A stretch of 64,000 nucleotides of DNA. Source: Chlamydiota bacterium. Lineage in GTDB: Bacteria > Auribacterota > Tritonobacteria > UBA1439. How positions within the stretch are numbered: the first letter of the stretch is position 1; each line of letters starts with the position of its first letter. The translations under genes and the position numbers were made by a program. The stretch lies in NCBI GenBank assembly GCA_012729785.1, contig JAAYCL010000038.1:46172-110171 (forward strand), written 5' to 3'. Under the pieces are notes generated by a model. That model was not told where the DNA came from. It did not search any database and worked only from the letters and a program-made list of their open reading frames with translations. Below are positions 1 through 11,653 of the stretch, piece after piece.

Positions 1-159
1 GTCGCCATTTCGCGCCTGATCTCCTCGCATCCGCCGACAAGGCGGCCGTCTTTTCGAGACGGCGGCCGCGACGCCTTTGCCGTTCCTCTCTTCGCCGTGA
101 AATCGCCGCCCCCACGTTCTCGACGCGGTCCCATGGCCCGCCGCGGCGGCAGCTGATGG

Positions 160-165
160 TATACT
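160..165 (+). promoter_or_regulatory. Candidate -10 box TATACT for the flavoprotein gene
   Basis: TATACT in the context GGTATACTGTG lies 32 bases before the chosen ATG at 198. No convincing -35 is visible at 16-18 bases upstream. The call rests on the same hexamer recurring before at least six other genes in this window. Confidence 0.4.
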
Positions 166-197
166 GTGACGCACCGCACACAGGGAGGGCACGCCTC

Positions 198-773
198 ATG
201 AAGGTCGTCGCGTTCAACGGGAGCGCCCGGAGGGACGGGAACACCGCGATACTCATCCGGGCGGTATTCGCGGAGCTCCAGCGGGAAGGGATCGAGACCG
301 AGCTGATACAGCTCGCCGGGGAGCGGATCGGCGGCTGCACGGCCTGCGGCGCCTGCCTGAAGAACAAGAACCGCCGCTGCGCGATCGACGACGACATCGC
401 GAACACCTGCATCGCGAAGATGTTCGAAGCGGACGGCGTCATCCTCGGATCCCCCACCTACTTCGCCGACGCCACGGCGGAGATGAAGGCCCTGATCGAC
501 CGGGCCGGCTACGTCGCGCGGGCGAACGGCGACATGCTCCGGCGCAAGGCCGGCGCGGCGGTCGTGGCGGCGCGGCGCGGCGGGGCGATTCACACCTTCG
601 ACACGCTCAACCATTTCTTCTTCATCGGCCAGATGGTCGTCCCCGGATCCTGCTACTGGAACGTCGGGATCGGGAGGGAGATCGGCGAGGTGGAGCGGGA
701 CGAGGAGGGGATGGAGACGATGCGCCTCCTCGGCGAGAACATGGCCTGGCTGCTGAAGAAGCTCAACGGATAG
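198..773 (+). CDS. Iron-sulfur flavoprotein (NADPH-dependent FMN reductase family)
   Basis: This 191-aa protein has a flavodoxin-like fold with an N-terminal FMN phosphate loop ([11 protein letters not shown], residues 6-16). A compact cysteine cluster C47-x2-C50-x2-C53-x7-C61 follows, the spacing known from Isf-type iron-sulfur flavoproteins that bind a [4Fe-4S] cluster. Such proteins move electrons between ferredoxin and flavin in anaerobes. The ATG at 198 is preferred over the in-frame ATG at 156, because a purine-rich GGGAGGG lies just before it and the extra residues do not resemble the family. A TATACT hexamer lies at 160-165 and a strong terminator follows. The physiological electron partner is unknown. 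Confidence 0.85.
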   Translation: MKVVAFNGSARRDGNTAILIRAVFAELQREGIETELIQLAGERIGGCTACGACLKNKNRRCAIDDDIANTCIAKMFEADGVILGSPTYFADATAEMKALIDRAGYVARANGDMLRRKAGAAVVAARRGGAIHTFDTLNHFFFIGQMVVPGSCYWNVGIGREIGEVERDEEGMETMRLLGENMAWLLKKLNG

Positions 774-813
774 CGAATGCCGGAGCACGTTGTGTAGTCA
801 CCGCACACGGCGG

Positions 814-858
814 AATCCCCGGGCGTTTCGGAACCCGGGGATTTTTTATCCTTTTTTT
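814..858 (+). terminator. Rho-independent terminator after the flavoprotein gene
   Basis: A perfect 10-bp stem (814-823 with 834-843, AATCCCCGGG paired with CCCGGGGATT) encloses a 10-base loop. It is followed by a T-rich tract interrupted only by ATCC. This is a classic intrinsic terminator 40 bases past the stop codon. Confidence 0.85.
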
Positions 859-860
859 GT

Positions 861-889
861 TTGACATACCTGCGCCGGTATGCCAGTAT
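861..889 (+). promoter_or_regulatory. Candidate sigma-70 promoter for the 60-aa gene
   Basis: TTGACA (861-866) is followed after 17 bases by CAGTAT (884-889), which is preceded by TG as in extended -10 elements. It starts immediately after the terminator of the previous gene. The -35 is a perfect match and the -10 is weak. Confidence 0.5.
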
Positions 890-972
890 GCGCCCGAGGG
901 CTGCAACGGGTGTCGTGGAACACGTCGTCATACCAGTCTCAAACCAACTCAACTACCGGAGCGGGGGCGTCC

Positions 973-1155
973 ATGGACGAGCGGATGATGCACGAGGATT
1001 GCGTGGCGGGGAGGAGCTACCTGGTCGACATCAAGGGGAAGAGGTTCGAGGCCCGCTTCAAGGGCTACCCCGACGGCGACCAGTACAACCCGGTCTTCGA
1101 GATCCGGGACGGGCAGGGAAGCGTCAAGATTCTGGGGGAGTGCCGGGTGGAGTAG
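973..1155 (+). CDS. Small protein of unknown function (60 aa)
   Basis: This 60-aa acidic protein is not a family I recognise. The chosen ATG (973) gives a protein beginning MDERMMHEDC. A longer reading from 880 would add a Ser/Thr-rich stretch that looks non-coding and overlaps the candidate promoter. The remainder (FEARFKGYPDGDQYNPVFEI) has alternating hydrophobic and charged residues, as in a small beta domain. The gene sits alone between two intrinsic terminators with its own promoter, which supports a real monocistronic unit. No membrane segment or signal peptide is visible. Confidence 0.6.
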   Translation: MDERMMHEDCVAGRSYLVDIKGKRFEARFKGYPDGDQYNPVFEIRDGQGSVKILGECRVE

Positions 1156-1190
1156 CGTTCCGGCGACAGGGGCAGCGCCGGATCACGCGG

Positions 1191-1223
1191 GGGGAGGGCC
1201 TGCAGGCCCTCCCCTTTTTCTTT
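1191..1223 (+). terminator. Rho-independent terminator after the 60-aa gene
   Basis: A perfect 10-bp stem (GGGGAGGGCC at 1191-1200, GGCCCTCCCC at 1205-1214) with a TGCA loop is followed by TTTTTCTTT. It lies 35 bases after the stop codon. Confidence 0.9.
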
Positions 1224-1348
1224 CCGGGGCGCGGCGCATTTCGCGGACGCCCGCAGCGTGCCGAACGCGCCCGAGCCGCGCTGCCGCCCGGGCCGCGGAT
1301 ACCCCCGCCGCGGCCGGCCTTCTTTCCCCTGCGCGGCCCCGCCTTTGC

Positions 1349-1354
1349 TATACT
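1349..1354 (+). promoter_or_regulatory. -10 box TATACT immediately before rnr (leaderless arrangement)
   Basis: TATACT in the context TTTGCTATACTATG ends only 8 bases before the rnr ATG at 1363. Transcription starting about 7 bases after the -10 would begin at or next to the start codon. A TTTCCC about 20 bases upstream is the best, but poor, -35 candidate. Confidence 0.5.
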
Positions 1355-1362
1355 ATGATCCC

Positions 1363-3546
1363 ATGAGCCGGAATCGTCTCCCCTCCCCCGAACAGATCCT
1401 GGGATTCATCGCATCCCCGCGCTACCGCCCGATGCGGCGGGCCGAGCTGTGCCGCGCGTTCGAACTCTCCGGCGACGACGCCCGCGATCTCCGCAAGACG
1501 CTCAAGGAACTCGAGCGCGCCGGGCGCCTCGTCCGGGTCAAGGGGAGCCGCTACGCCGTCCCTGCGGAGGTGAACCTCGTCACCGGGAAGCTCCAGGTGC
1601 ACCCGCGCGGATTCGGCTTCGTCGAGCCCGCCGGAGAGGCCGGCGGCGACGTGTACATCCACGGCGAGAACATGGGCGGCGCGATGCACGGCGACACCGT
1701 GGCGGTCAGGATGCTCGAGGAGGGGCGCGGGCGCCGCGGGCGGGGCGACGGGCGGCGCGAGGGGCGCGTCGTCGAGATCCTCGCGCGCGCCAACGAGATC
1801 GTCGTGGGGACGGTCGAGAAGACCGGCGCCCTGCTGCGCGTCGCCCCCGACAACCCGCGCCTCGTGCGCGACGTCTACATCGCCGCCGGCGACGCCGGGG
1901 GGGCGCGGCCGGGACAGAAGGTCCTCGTCCGGGTCACGAACTGGGGCACGCAGCAGGCGAACCCCGAGGGGGTGATCACGGAGGTGCTCGGCGAGGCGGG
2001 CGAGCCGGAGACCGACCTCCTCGCCATCATCCACGACCACAAGCTCCGCATCCAGTACCCGCCGGCGGCGCTCAAAGAGGCGCGGAGCGTCGCCCAAAAG
2101 CCCGGCCCGGCCGACCTCGGGGGGCGCGAGGATTTGCGCGGGGAGATCATCTTCACCGTGGACCCGGAGACCGCGAAGGACTTCGACGACGCGGTCTCCC
2201 TCTCCCGGAAGGGGACCGACTGGATCCTCGGCGTGCACATCGCCGACGTCTCGCACTACGTCCGGCCGGGAGGCCCGATCGACGACGAGGCGCGCCGCCG
2301 CGGCACGAGCGTCTACTTCCCGGGGCGCGTCCTGCCGATGCTCCCCGAGGCCCTCTCCAACGACGCCTGCAGCCTCAGGGAGGGCGAGGACCGCCTCGCC
2401 CTGAGCGCCTTCGTCACCGTCTCCCCCGAGGGGGTCGTGAAGGCGAGCCGCTTCGCCCCGACCGTCATCCGCTCGCGCAGGCGCTTCACCTACGCCCGGG
2501 TGAGCGCCCTCCTCGGCGGCGAGGCGCTCCCGGAGGGGGAGGCCGAGCGCCTCATCCTCCCGGTCTTGCGGGAGATGGAGCGGCTGGCGGGCCTCCTCAG
2601 GAGGCGCCGATTCGCGCGCGGCGCCATCAATCTCGACATGCCGGAGGCGGTGATCGAGTTCGACGACGAGGGGCGCATCGCCGCCGTGCGGCGCGAGGAG
2701 CACGACATCTCCCACATCCTGATCGAGGAGTTCATGCTCGCGGCCAACGAGGCGGTCGGCGCCTTCTTCACCGCCCGGCGCGCCCCCGCGCTCTGGCGGG
2801 TGCACGAGAAGCCCGACGAGAAGAAGCTCCTGGAGTACCTCGACCTGATCAAGCCGTTCGGGCACACGATACGCGACTTCCGCGATCCCCGGGCCATCCA
2901 GCAGTTCCTCGACCGGGTGCAGGGGAAACCGGAGGCGTACGCCCTCCACCTCAGCTTCCTGCGCTCCCTGAAACTCGCCGTCTACTCGACCCGCAACGTC
3001 GGCCACTACGGCCTCGGCTGCCCGCACTACCTCTACTTCACCTCCCCGATCCGGCGCTACCCGGACCTCGTCACGCACCGGTTCTTGAAGGAGCTCTGCG
3101 CCGGCGCAAAGGTGTCGCCGCCCGCGGATCTGCCGGGGCTGGCCGCGCACTGTTCCGAGGCCGAGCAGACCGCGGAGGACGCCGAGCGGGAGTGCGTGAA
3201 ACTGCGGAAGCTCCAGTACCTCAGCGGGCACCTCCTGGACGGGACGATCGACGAGTTGCAGGGGGTCATCACCGGCGTCCGCGACTTCGGCTTCACCGTC
3301 TACCTGAACGACTACCTCCTCGACGGGCTCGTGCACGTCTCCTCGCTCACCGACGACTTCTACCGGATGGCCAAAAACCGCTCCTGCATCACGGGCGAAC
3401 GGACGCGGCGCAGGTTCCGGGTGGGGGAGATCGTCACCGTCAGGATCTCGCGCGTGGACCTTCCGACGAGGCAGGTGGATTTCATCCTCGCCGGGCCGAG
3501 CGCGATCCGCCCGCCGCGGAGCTCCCGGCGGCGCGGATTCAGATAG
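1363..3546 (+). CDS. rnr: Ribonuclease R (RNB-family 3'-5' exoribonuclease)
   Basis: This 727-aa protein is a processive 3'-to-5' exoribonuclease that degrades structured RNA. In order it shows an N-terminal winged-helix segment (residues 10-65), a cold-shock-type domain starting near GKLQVHPRGFGFVEP (75-89), a second OB domain, and the RNB catalytic domain. The RNB signature TVDPETAKDFDDAVSL (about 265-280) carries the metal-binding aspartates. A C-terminal S1 domain begins near residue 625 and a basic tail follows (RPPRSSRRRGFR). The ATG at 1363 gives the usual RNase R N-terminus and lies 8 bases after a TATACT box, with no clear ribosome binding site. The V-ATPase operon follows after 82 bases with no terminator, so read-through is possible. 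Confidence 0.95.
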   Translation: MSRNRLPSPEQILGFIASPRYRPMRRAELCRAFELSGDDARDLRKTLKELERAGRLVRVKGSRYAVPAEVNLVTGKLQVHPRGFGFVEPAGEAGGDVYIHGENMGGAMHGDTVAVRMLEEGRGRRGRGDGRREGRVVEILARANEIVVGTVEKTGALLRVAPDNPRLVRDVYIAAGDAGGARPGQKVLVRVTNWGTQQANPEGVITEVLGEAGEPETDLLAIIHDHKLRIQYPPAALKEARSVAQKPGPADLGGREDLRGEIIFTVDPETAKDFDDAVSLSRKGTDWILGVHIADVSHYVRPGGPIDDEARRRGTSVYFPGRVLPMLPEALSNDACSLREGEDRLALSAFVTVSPEGVVKASRFAPTVIRSRRRFTYARVSALLGGEALPEGEAERLILPVLREMERLAGLLRRRRFARGAINLDMPEAVIEFDDEGRIAAVRREEHDISHILIEEFMLAANEAVGAFFTARRAPALWRVHEKPDEKKLLEYLDLIKPFGHTIRDFRDPRAIQQFLDRVQGKPEAYALHLSFLRSLKLAVYSTRNVGHYGLGCPHYLYFTSPIRRYPDLVTHRFLKELCAGAKVSPPADLPGLAAHCSEAEQTAEDAERECVKLRKLQYLSGHLLDGTIDELQGVITGVRDFGFTVYLNDYLLDGLVHVSSLTDDFYRMAKNRSCITGERTRRRFRVGEIVTVRISRVDLPTRQVDFILAGPSAIRPPRSSRRRGFR

Positions 3547-3628
3547 CCGCGGCGCGGCGGGAAAACGAAGCAGGCGCTGCCGGCCGGTGGAACCGCGGAA
3601 ACGCCGCGAGGCGGAGGAGGGGGTTCGC

Positions 3629-3943
3629 ATGCCGATGAAGGACGCCGTCGAGCAGGTGCTGCGGGCCGAGGCGGACGGCAGGAAACGCCTCGCGCAGGCG
3701 CGTCTCGAGGCCGACGCGATGCGCGCCGACGCCGAGCGGAAGGCGGCGGAGATCGCCGCGCGGGCGGAGCGGGAGGCGCGCGAGGAGACCAACCGCGTGC
3801 GGTCCGCCGCGCGCCTCGCCGGCGAGGCCGAGCGGGAGCGCATCCTGCGGGAGGCGCAGGAAAACGCCGCGCGCGCCGCGCGCGAGAAGGAGCCGCTCCT
3901 CGACGGGGCGGCGAAGGCCGTCATGGAGTTTCTGCTGGGATGA
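3629..3943 (+). CDS. V/A-type ATPase subunit H/G (peripheral stalk)
   Basis: This 104-aa protein is almost entirely a charged Ala/Arg/Glu-rich coiled coil, as expected for the G/H stalk subunit that pairs with subunit E to form the stator of rotary V/A-type ATPases. Sequence conservation in this family is low, so the call rests on composition, length and being first in an otherwise complete operon. GAGGAGG lies 9 bases before the ATG at 3629. The stop overlaps the next start as ATGA. An upstream in-frame ATG at 3587 would add 14 residues but has a poorer ribosome binding site. Confidence 0.75.
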   Translation: MPMKDAVEQVLRAEADGRKRLAQARLEADAMRADAERKAAEIAARAEREAREETNRVRSAARLAGEAERERILREAQENAARAAREKEPLLDGAAKAVMEFLLG

Positions 3944-4968
3944 TATCGCTCGCGAGATACGCATTCCTGAACGCGTTCCTGCGCGCGCGGCTGCGCGCGC
4001 GGCTCGACGAGCGGTTTTTCGCCTCCCTCGCCCGCGCCGCGGACCTCCAGGAGGCGGCCGCGATGCTCCTCGACACCGAGTACCGCCCCGTCGCGGCCGC
4101 GATCGAGCGCGGCGCGGCGCCGGAGGCGGCGGAGAAGCTCCTCATCGAGCTCGAGATCGAGCGCCACCGCGCGATCCTCCGCCATGCGAAGGGGGCCGTG
4201 GCGGAATTCGTCTTCGCGCTGCTGGAACTGTACGACGTGGGGAAGGTGGAGCGGATCATCCGCATCTGGAGCGAGAAGGCGTGGGAGGAACGCGACGGGA
4301 TCATCGCGGAGACGATCTGCCGCGAGATCCCGGTGGAGGCGATGCTGAAGGCCTCCGGCATCGAGGAGATCATCCTGCTCCTGGAGGAGACCCCGTACCG
4401 AAAGCCGCTCGTCTCCGCCTACCCGCGGTACCGCCGGACCGGGAAGCTGTTCACCCTCGAGTCGGCGATCGAGATCGACTACTACCGGCGCCTGGGCGAG
4501 GCCGTGCGCGGGCTCGGCCGCGCGGACCGGCTCGCGGCGGCGCGGATCATCGGCACCGAGGTGGACATCCGCAACATCGAGAACCTCCTCCGCCTGATGC
4601 GCTACACCGGGCTGACCGCGGAGGAGGCGCGGCGGACGCTGCTCCCCGGCGGCCACCGGCTGCGCGAGGATCTCCTGCTGCGCGCCTACACGGCGAAAAG
4701 CCCCCGCCTCGTCGTCGAGACCCTGGGGGGCGTCTCCCTCCCCCCCCCCTCCGCCGCGCGCGAGGCCGACGCGCTGGAGCAGTTGCGGTTCGTGGGGACG
4801 CTCCTCGAGGAGGCGCTCGCCTCGGAGGCTCGGCACGCGCTCGCCGGGTTCCCGTTCGGCATCGGGACCGTCATCGCGTACCTGTCCCTCTCCCGGGCGG
4901 AGTCGTGGCGGATCCGGAGGATACTGGCGGGAAAGAGTCTCGGCATCGCGGCGGAGCAGCTCGTCTGA
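3940..4968 (+). CDS. ntpC: V-type ATP synthase subunit C (central stalk cap, d-like)
   Basis: This 342-aa, largely helical protein matches the size of the V/A-ATPase C/d subunit, the funnel-shaped cap joining the central rotor stalk to the membrane c-ring. Family-like stretches include the N-terminal ARYAFLNAFLRARLRARL region and the ADRLAAARIIGTEVDIRNI segment near residues 190-208. It overlaps the stalk gene by 4 bases (ATGA), which suggests translational coupling. It is followed by the membrane subunit I after 47 bases. Confidence 0.85.
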   Translation: MISLARYAFLNAFLRARLRARLDERFFASLARAADLQEAAAMLLDTEYRPVAAAIERGAAPEAAEKLLIELEIERHRAILRHAKGAVAEFVFALLELYDVGKVERIIRIWSEKAWEERDGIIAETICREIPVEAMLKASGIEEIILLLEETPYRKPLVSAYPRYRRTGKLFTLESAIEIDYYRRLGEAVRGLGRADRLAAARIIGTEVDIRNIENLLRLMRYTGLTAEEARRTLLPGGHRLREDLLLRAYTAKSPRLVVETLGGVSLPPPSAAREADALEQLRFVGTLLEEALASEARHALAGFPFGIGTVIAYLSLSRAESWRIRRILAGKSLGIAAEQLV

Positions 4969-5015
4969 ACCGCCGCGGGGGCGGCGGTTCGGCAGCCCGG
5001 CCGTCTGGAGGCAAC

Positions 5016-7395
<2,380 letters not shown>

Positions 7396-7426
7396 CCGGC
7401 GCGGCGCGCGCCAAAAGGAATCGATC

Positions 7427-7729
7427 GTGGGCTACCTCGTCATCGGCGACGACCAGACGGTGACCGGCTTCCGCCTCGCGGGGATCGAGGGGCGGGCGGC
7501 GCGGACGCCGTACGAGGCGCGGGAGGCGTTGAAGGCCGCCGCGGCGGCCGGGGAGGTCTCGGTCGTCGTGATCACCGAACGGATCGCGGCCGCGGTGAAG
7601 GCCGAAATCGACGCCTGCCGCCTCCGCGGGAAACCGCTTGTCGTCGAGATCCCGGACCGGCGCGGCCCGATGGAGGGGCGCAAGACCATCCGGGAGCTGG
7701 TCAAGGCCGCGGTGGGCGTCACCGTATGA
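7427..7729 (+). CDS. ntpF: V-type ATP synthase subunit F (central stalk)
   Basis: This 100-aa protein has the F-subunit Rossmann-like fold signature: GYLVIGDDQTVTGFRLAGI at the start, VVVITERIAAAV in the middle and a C-terminal helix GRKTIRELVKAAVGV. It forms the rotor stalk with subunit D. The start is GTG, with AAAAGGA 8 bases upstream. The stop overlaps the next start as ATGA. The length is normal for the family. Confidence 0.92.
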   Translation: MGYLVIGDDQTVTGFRLAGIEGRAARTPYEAREALKAAAAAGEVSVVVITERIAAAVKAEIDACRLRGKPLVVEIPDRRGPMEGRKTIRELVKAAVGVTV

Positions 7730-8391
7730 ACGCAAACGCACGGCCCGGCCGAGCCGGGGAGACGGAGATGGAACCGCAGGGAGCCGCCGACCTCTGCCGC
7801 AGGATCGCCGAGGACGCCGCGGCGCAGGCCGCCGAACTGCTCCGCCTCGCCGCCGAGAAGGCGTCCGCCCGCATCGCGCAGGCGGAGGCGGAGGCGGCGC
7901 GCCTCCGCGAGGAGGCGGTCCTCCGGGGCCGCGCCGCGGCCGCGCAGGAGGAGACGCGCCTCCTCGCAAAGGTGCGCCTCGATGCGCGCCGGAACGAGCT
8001 CGCGGAGCGCGAGCGGCTCATCGAGGAGGTGATGGGCCGCGTGCGGCGGAGGATCGCGGGACTGCGCCTGGAGCCTGGGTACGCCGGGGTGCTGAAGCGG
8101 CTCGCCGCCGAGGCCGTCCTGGAACTCGGCGAGCGGGAGGCGGAGATCCTCCTCCCCCCCGGAGACCGGGAGCGGCTCGACGGCGCGGCGCTCCGCGAGA
8201 TCGCCGAGGCGCTCGCGCGGGAGGGGATCGCGGACGCATCCGTCGCCGTCGCGGCGGAGCCGGCCCCGGGCGTCGGCGCGGTCGCGCGGTCGCGCACGGG
8301 GCGGGTCTCGGTGGACAACACCCTCGAGGCGAAGATCTTCCGGAACGGCAGGGAGATCCGGCTGCTGGTCTCGAAGGCGCTGTTCGGGTAG
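7726..8391 (+). CDS. ntpE: V-type ATP synthase subunit E (peripheral stalk)
   Basis: This 221-aa protein has a long N-terminal Ala/Glu/Arg coiled coil (about 20-100) and a globular C-terminal domain ending in TGRVSVDNTLEAKIF, a typical E-subunit motif (about 190-205). It pairs with the H/G subunit to form the stator stalks that hold the A3B3 head. It overlaps subunit F by 4 bases. A second ATG at 7768, preceded by GGGGAGACGG, is an alternative start that would remove 14 residues. Confidence 0.9.
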   Translation: MNANARPGRAGETEMEPQGAADLCRRIAEDAAAQAAELLRLAAEKASARIAQAEAEAARLREEAVLRGRAAAAQEETRLLAKVRLDARRNELAERERLIEEVMGRVRRRIAGLRLEPGYAGVLKRLAAEAVLELGEREAEILLPPGDRERLDGAALREIAEALAREGIADASVAVAAEPAPGVGAVARSRTGRVSVDNTLEAKIFRNGREIRLLVSKALFG

Positions 8392-8437
8392 AGGGAGGCG
8401 CGGCGGCGACGCGGAGACGCGGCGCCTCTGAAGGGGC

Positions 8438-10234
8438 ATGGGCATGAATGCGATTACCACGGGCGGAAGGGTGATCGGGCGGGTGAGCCGGGTCGTCGGG
8501 CCGCTCGTGCAGGCGCGCGGCGTCAAGGACGCGCAGATGCTCGAGCTGGCCGAGGTCGGCGCCGACCGCCTCGTCGGCGAGATCGTCCGCCTCGACGGGG
8601 AGCGGGCCGCCCTCCAGGTCTACGAGGACACGACCGGCCTCAAGCCCGGCGAGCCCATCTACGGCACCGGGATGCCGCTCTCGGCGGAGCTCGGTCCCGG
8701 CCTTCTCGGAGGGATCTTCGACGGCATCCAGCGACCGCTCGCCGCGATACGGGACGCGGGGGGACAGTATATCCGGCGCGGCATCCACCTGCCGGTCCTC
8801 GACCGGGAGCGGACCTGGCCTGTCGCGCCGCGCCTGCGGGCCGGCGACCCGGTCCGCGCCGGCGCGGTCATCGCCGCCGTCCAAGAGACGGGGAGCATCG
8901 AGCACCGCGTGCTGGCGCCGCCGGGGGCCGAGGGGAGAATCACGTCGATCGCGCCCGAGGGTGAGTACCGCCTCAACGACACGATCGCCGTCATCTCCGG
9001 CCCCGGGGGGGAGCGGGCGGTGACGCTCTGCCGGCGCTGGCCGGTGCGCAGGGGCCTCCCGTACGCGCGGAAGATGCCGCCGGCGGCCGTGCTCGCCACC
9101 GGGCAGCGCGTGATCGACACCCTCTTCCCGGTCGCCAAGGGGGGCACCGTGGTGCTCCCCGGGGGGTTCGGCACCGGCAAGACGATGCTCCAGCATGCCC
9201 TCGCCAAGTGGTGCGACGCCCAGGTGATCGTCTTCATCGGCTGCGGGGAGCGCGGGAACGAGATGACCGACGTGCTCACCGAGTTCCCCAAGCTCCTCGA
9301 TCCCCGCACCGGGAGGCCGCTGATGGAGCGGACGATCCTGATCGCCAACACCTCGAACATGCCGGTGGCGGCGCGCGAGGCGTCGATCTACACCGGCATC
9401 ACCCTCGCCGAGTATTACCGGGACATGGGCTACCATGTCGCGGTGATGGCCGACTCCACCTCGCGGTGGGCCGAGGCGCTGCGGGAGCTCTCCGGGCGCC
9501 TCGAGGAGCTCCCCGCGGACGAGGGGTTCCCCTCCTACCTCCCCACCCGCCTCGCCGAGTTCTACGAGCGCGGCGGCGCGGTGACGACGCTCGGCGGGGA
9601 GGAGGGATCCGTGACGGTGATCGGCTCCGTGTCGCCGCCGGGGGGCGACTTCTCCGAGCCGGTGACCCAGCACTCCAAGCGCTTCGTGCGCGCCCTCTGG
9701 CTGCTCGACCGCAAGCTGGCCAACGCCCGCCACTACCCCGCGGTCAGTTGGATCGACTCGTACAGCGAGTACGTCGAGGAGCTCGCCCCCTGGTGGGAGG
9801 CGCAGGGCTTCCCGCAGTGGCGGGAACTGCGCGCCGAGATCATGGGGCTCCTCCAGCAGGAGAACCGCCTCCAGCAGGTGGTCAAGCTGGTGGGGCCCGA
9901 CGTCCTCCCGGATTCCCAGCGCATCGTGCTGGAGACCTGCGCCCTCTTCAAGAACTCGTTCCTCCAGCAGGACGCCTTCAGCGCCCGGGACGCCTACACG
10001 CCGGCGGAGAAGCAGATGAAGATGCTCTCGCTCATCCTCCGCTTCCACCGGCTCGGGAGCCGCGCCCTGCAGAAGGGGGCCACCCTCGTCGCCGTGCGCG
10101 GGCTCCCCTCCTACCGGGAGATGATGCGGATGCGGCAGACGGTGCCCAACGACGACCTCTCCGCGCTCGACCGGATGGGGGAGGAACTCGAGCGCTCGAT
10201 CGCCGAACTGGAGGCGCGCTATGGGCGGCGCTGA
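8438..10234 (+). CDS. ntpA: V-type ATP synthase catalytic subunit A
   Basis: This 598-aa catalytic subunit hydrolyses or synthesises ATP in the A3B3 head. The Walker A P-loop GGFGTGKT (242-249) holds Lys248. The non-homologous insert typical of V-type A subunits sits between residues 110 and 200 ([21 protein letters not shown] and following). Other family blocks include [13 protein letters not shown] and [22 protein letters not shown]. The length is normal. The next gene (B) starts 14 bases inside the 3' end. An ATG two codons downstream is an equally possible start. Confidence 0.97.
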   Translation: MGMNAITTGGRVIGRVSRVVGPLVQARGVKDAQMLELAEVGADRLVGEIVRLDGERAALQVYEDTTGLKPGEPIYGTGMPLSAELGPGLLGGIFDGIQRPLAAIRDAGGQYIRRGIHLPVLDRERTWPVAPRLRAGDPVRAGAVIAAVQETGSIEHRVLAPPGAEGRITSIAPEGEYRLNDTIAVISGPGGERAVTLCRRWPVRRGLPYARKMPPAAVLATGQRVIDTLFPVAKGGTVVLPGGFGTGKTMLQHALAKWCDAQVIVFIGCGERGNEMTDVLTEFPKLLDPRTGRPLMERTILIANTSNMPVAAREASIYTGITLAEYYRDMGYHVAVMADSTSRWAEALRELSGRLEELPADEGFPSYLPTRLAEFYERGGAVTTLGGEEGSVTVIGSVSPPGGDFSEPVTQHSKRFVRALWLLDRKLANARHYPAVSWIDSYSEYVEELAPWWEAQGFPQWRELRAEIMGLLQQENRLQQVVKLVGPDVLPDSQRIVLETCALFKNSFLQQDAFSARDAYTPAEKQMKMLSLILRFHRLGSRALQKGATLVAVRGLPSYREMMRMRQTVPNDDLSALDRMGEELERSIAELEARYGRR

Positions 10235-11615
10235 GCGGGCGGCGGGCGCCCGCGAGTACCGCGGGATCTCCGAGGTGCTCGGACCGCTCGTGATCGTCAG
10301 GGGCGCGGGGAGCGTGGGCTTCAACGAGCTCGCCGAGGTCCGCGGCGCGGACGGCGAGACCCGTCTCGGCCTCGTCCTGGAGACGTCGGACGAACTGGCC
10401 GCCCTGCAGATCTTCGAAGGGACGATGGGGCTCACCATCCCGGACACCCGGGTGCGCTTCCGCGGGCGGCCGCTCGAGCTTTCCGTGTCGAGGGAGATGC
10501 TCGGGCGCGTCTTCGACGGCATCGGGCGCCCGCGCGACGGCGGCCCTGAGCCGATCGGAGGAACCCTCCTCGACGTCAACGGCCTCCCGATCAATCCGAC
10601 CGCGCGCGAATACCCGAAGCGGTTCATCCAGACCGGCATCTCCGCCATCGACGGGATGAACACCCTCATCCGCGGGCAGAAGCTCCCGATCTTCTCCGGG
10701 AGCGGCCTGCCCCACAACCGCCTCGCCGCGCAGATCGCCCGGCAGGCGAGGATCCTCGGCGAGGAGACCCGGTTCGCGGTCGTCTTCGCGGCGATGGGGA
10801 TCAAGTACGACACCGCCCGCTTCTTCACCGACAGTTTCGAGGAGAGCGGGGCGTTGGAGAACGCGGCGCTCTTCCTCAACCTCGCCGACGACCCCCCGGT
10901 GGAGCGGCTGATCACGCCGCGGGCCGCCCTGACGCTCGCCGAACACCTCGCCTTCGACGAGGGGATGCACGTGCTGGTCGTCCTCACCGACGTCTCGAAC
11001 TACTGCGAGAGTCTGCGCGAGATCGCGACGGTGCGGGGGGACATCCCGAGCCGGAAAGGGTACCCGGGGTACCTGTACAGCGACCTCGCGAGCATCTACG
11101 AGCGCGCCGGGATGGTCCGCGGGATCCCCGGCTCGATCACGCAGATCCCCATCCTGACGATGCCGAACGACGACATCACGCACCCGATCCCCGATCTCAC
11201 CGGCTTCATCACGGAGGGGCAGATCGTGCTGGATCGGGATCTCTTCGGGCGCGGGATCTACCCCCCCGTCGCGGGCCTCCCGTCGCTCTCCCGCCTGATG
11301 AAGGACGGGATCGGCGAGGGGATCACCCGCGCGGACCACGCGCACCTCGCCGGGCAGCTCTTCGAGGCGTACTCCCACGTAAAGGATCTCCGCGCCCTCG
11401 CCTCCGTCATCGGGGAGGAAGAGCTGAGCCCGCTCGACACCGCCTACCTCGCCTTCGGCAGGGAGTTCGAGGGGTCGTTTTTGCGCCAGGGGGAGCACGA
11501 GGATCGGCCGATCGAGCGCACACTCGACCTCGGTTGGCAGATGCTGCGCCTCCTCCCCCGGGAGGAGCTCCACCGGATGACGGACGAGGAGATGGAACGG
11601 CACTACCCGCGGTAG
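10221..11615 (+). CDS. ntpB: V-type ATP synthase regulatory subunit B
   Basis: This 464-aa protein is homologous to subunit A but has no P-loop: the equivalent position reads [19 protein letters not shown], the usual B-subunit sequence. It forms the non-catalytic nucleotide sites of the A3B3 head. Other diagnostic blocks are [21 protein letters not shown] and [20 protein letters not shown]. It starts inside the A gene (14-base overlap), which implies translational coupling. The length is typical. Confidence 0.97.
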   Translation: MGGAERAAGAREYRGISEVLGPLVIVRGAGSVGFNELAEVRGADGETRLGLVLETSDELAALQIFEGTMGLTIPDTRVRFRGRPLELSVSREMLGRVFDGIGRPRDGGPEPIGGTLLDVNGLPINPTAREYPKRFIQTGISAIDGMNTLIRGQKLPIFSGSGLPHNRLAAQIARQARILGEETRFAVVFAAMGIKYDTARFFTDSFEESGALENAALFLNLADDPPVERLITPRAALTLAEHLAFDEGMHVLVVLTDVSNYCESLREIATVRGDIPSRKGYPGYLYSDLASIYERAGMVRGIPGSITQIPILTMPNDDITHPIPDLTGFITEGQIVLDRDLFGRGIYPPVAGLPSLSRLMKDGIGEGITRADHAHLAGQLFEAYSHVKDLRALASVIGEEELSPLDTAYLAFGREFEGSFLRQGEHEDRPIERTLDLGWQMLRLLPREELHRMTDEEMERHYPR

Positions 11616-11653
11616 TGTCGACACGCCCCGACGATCGAGGAGAAAGCGCCGCA

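Noticed and set aside
41-66. Hairpin GCCGTCT-TTTCG-AGACGGC near the left edge
   Set aside because: The stem is 7 bp and no T-tract follows. It could end a gene outside the window, but positions 1-197 otherwise hold nothing I can support.
1348-4836. A 1162-codon open frame on the minus strand opposite rnr and the first ATPase genes
   Set aside because: The sequence is low-complexity Arg/Pro/Leu/Glu/Asp text with no domain, and it lies opposite well-supported genes. It is an artefact of GC-rich codon use, as are many other long antisense frames (for example 8018-10987 and 13400-15331).
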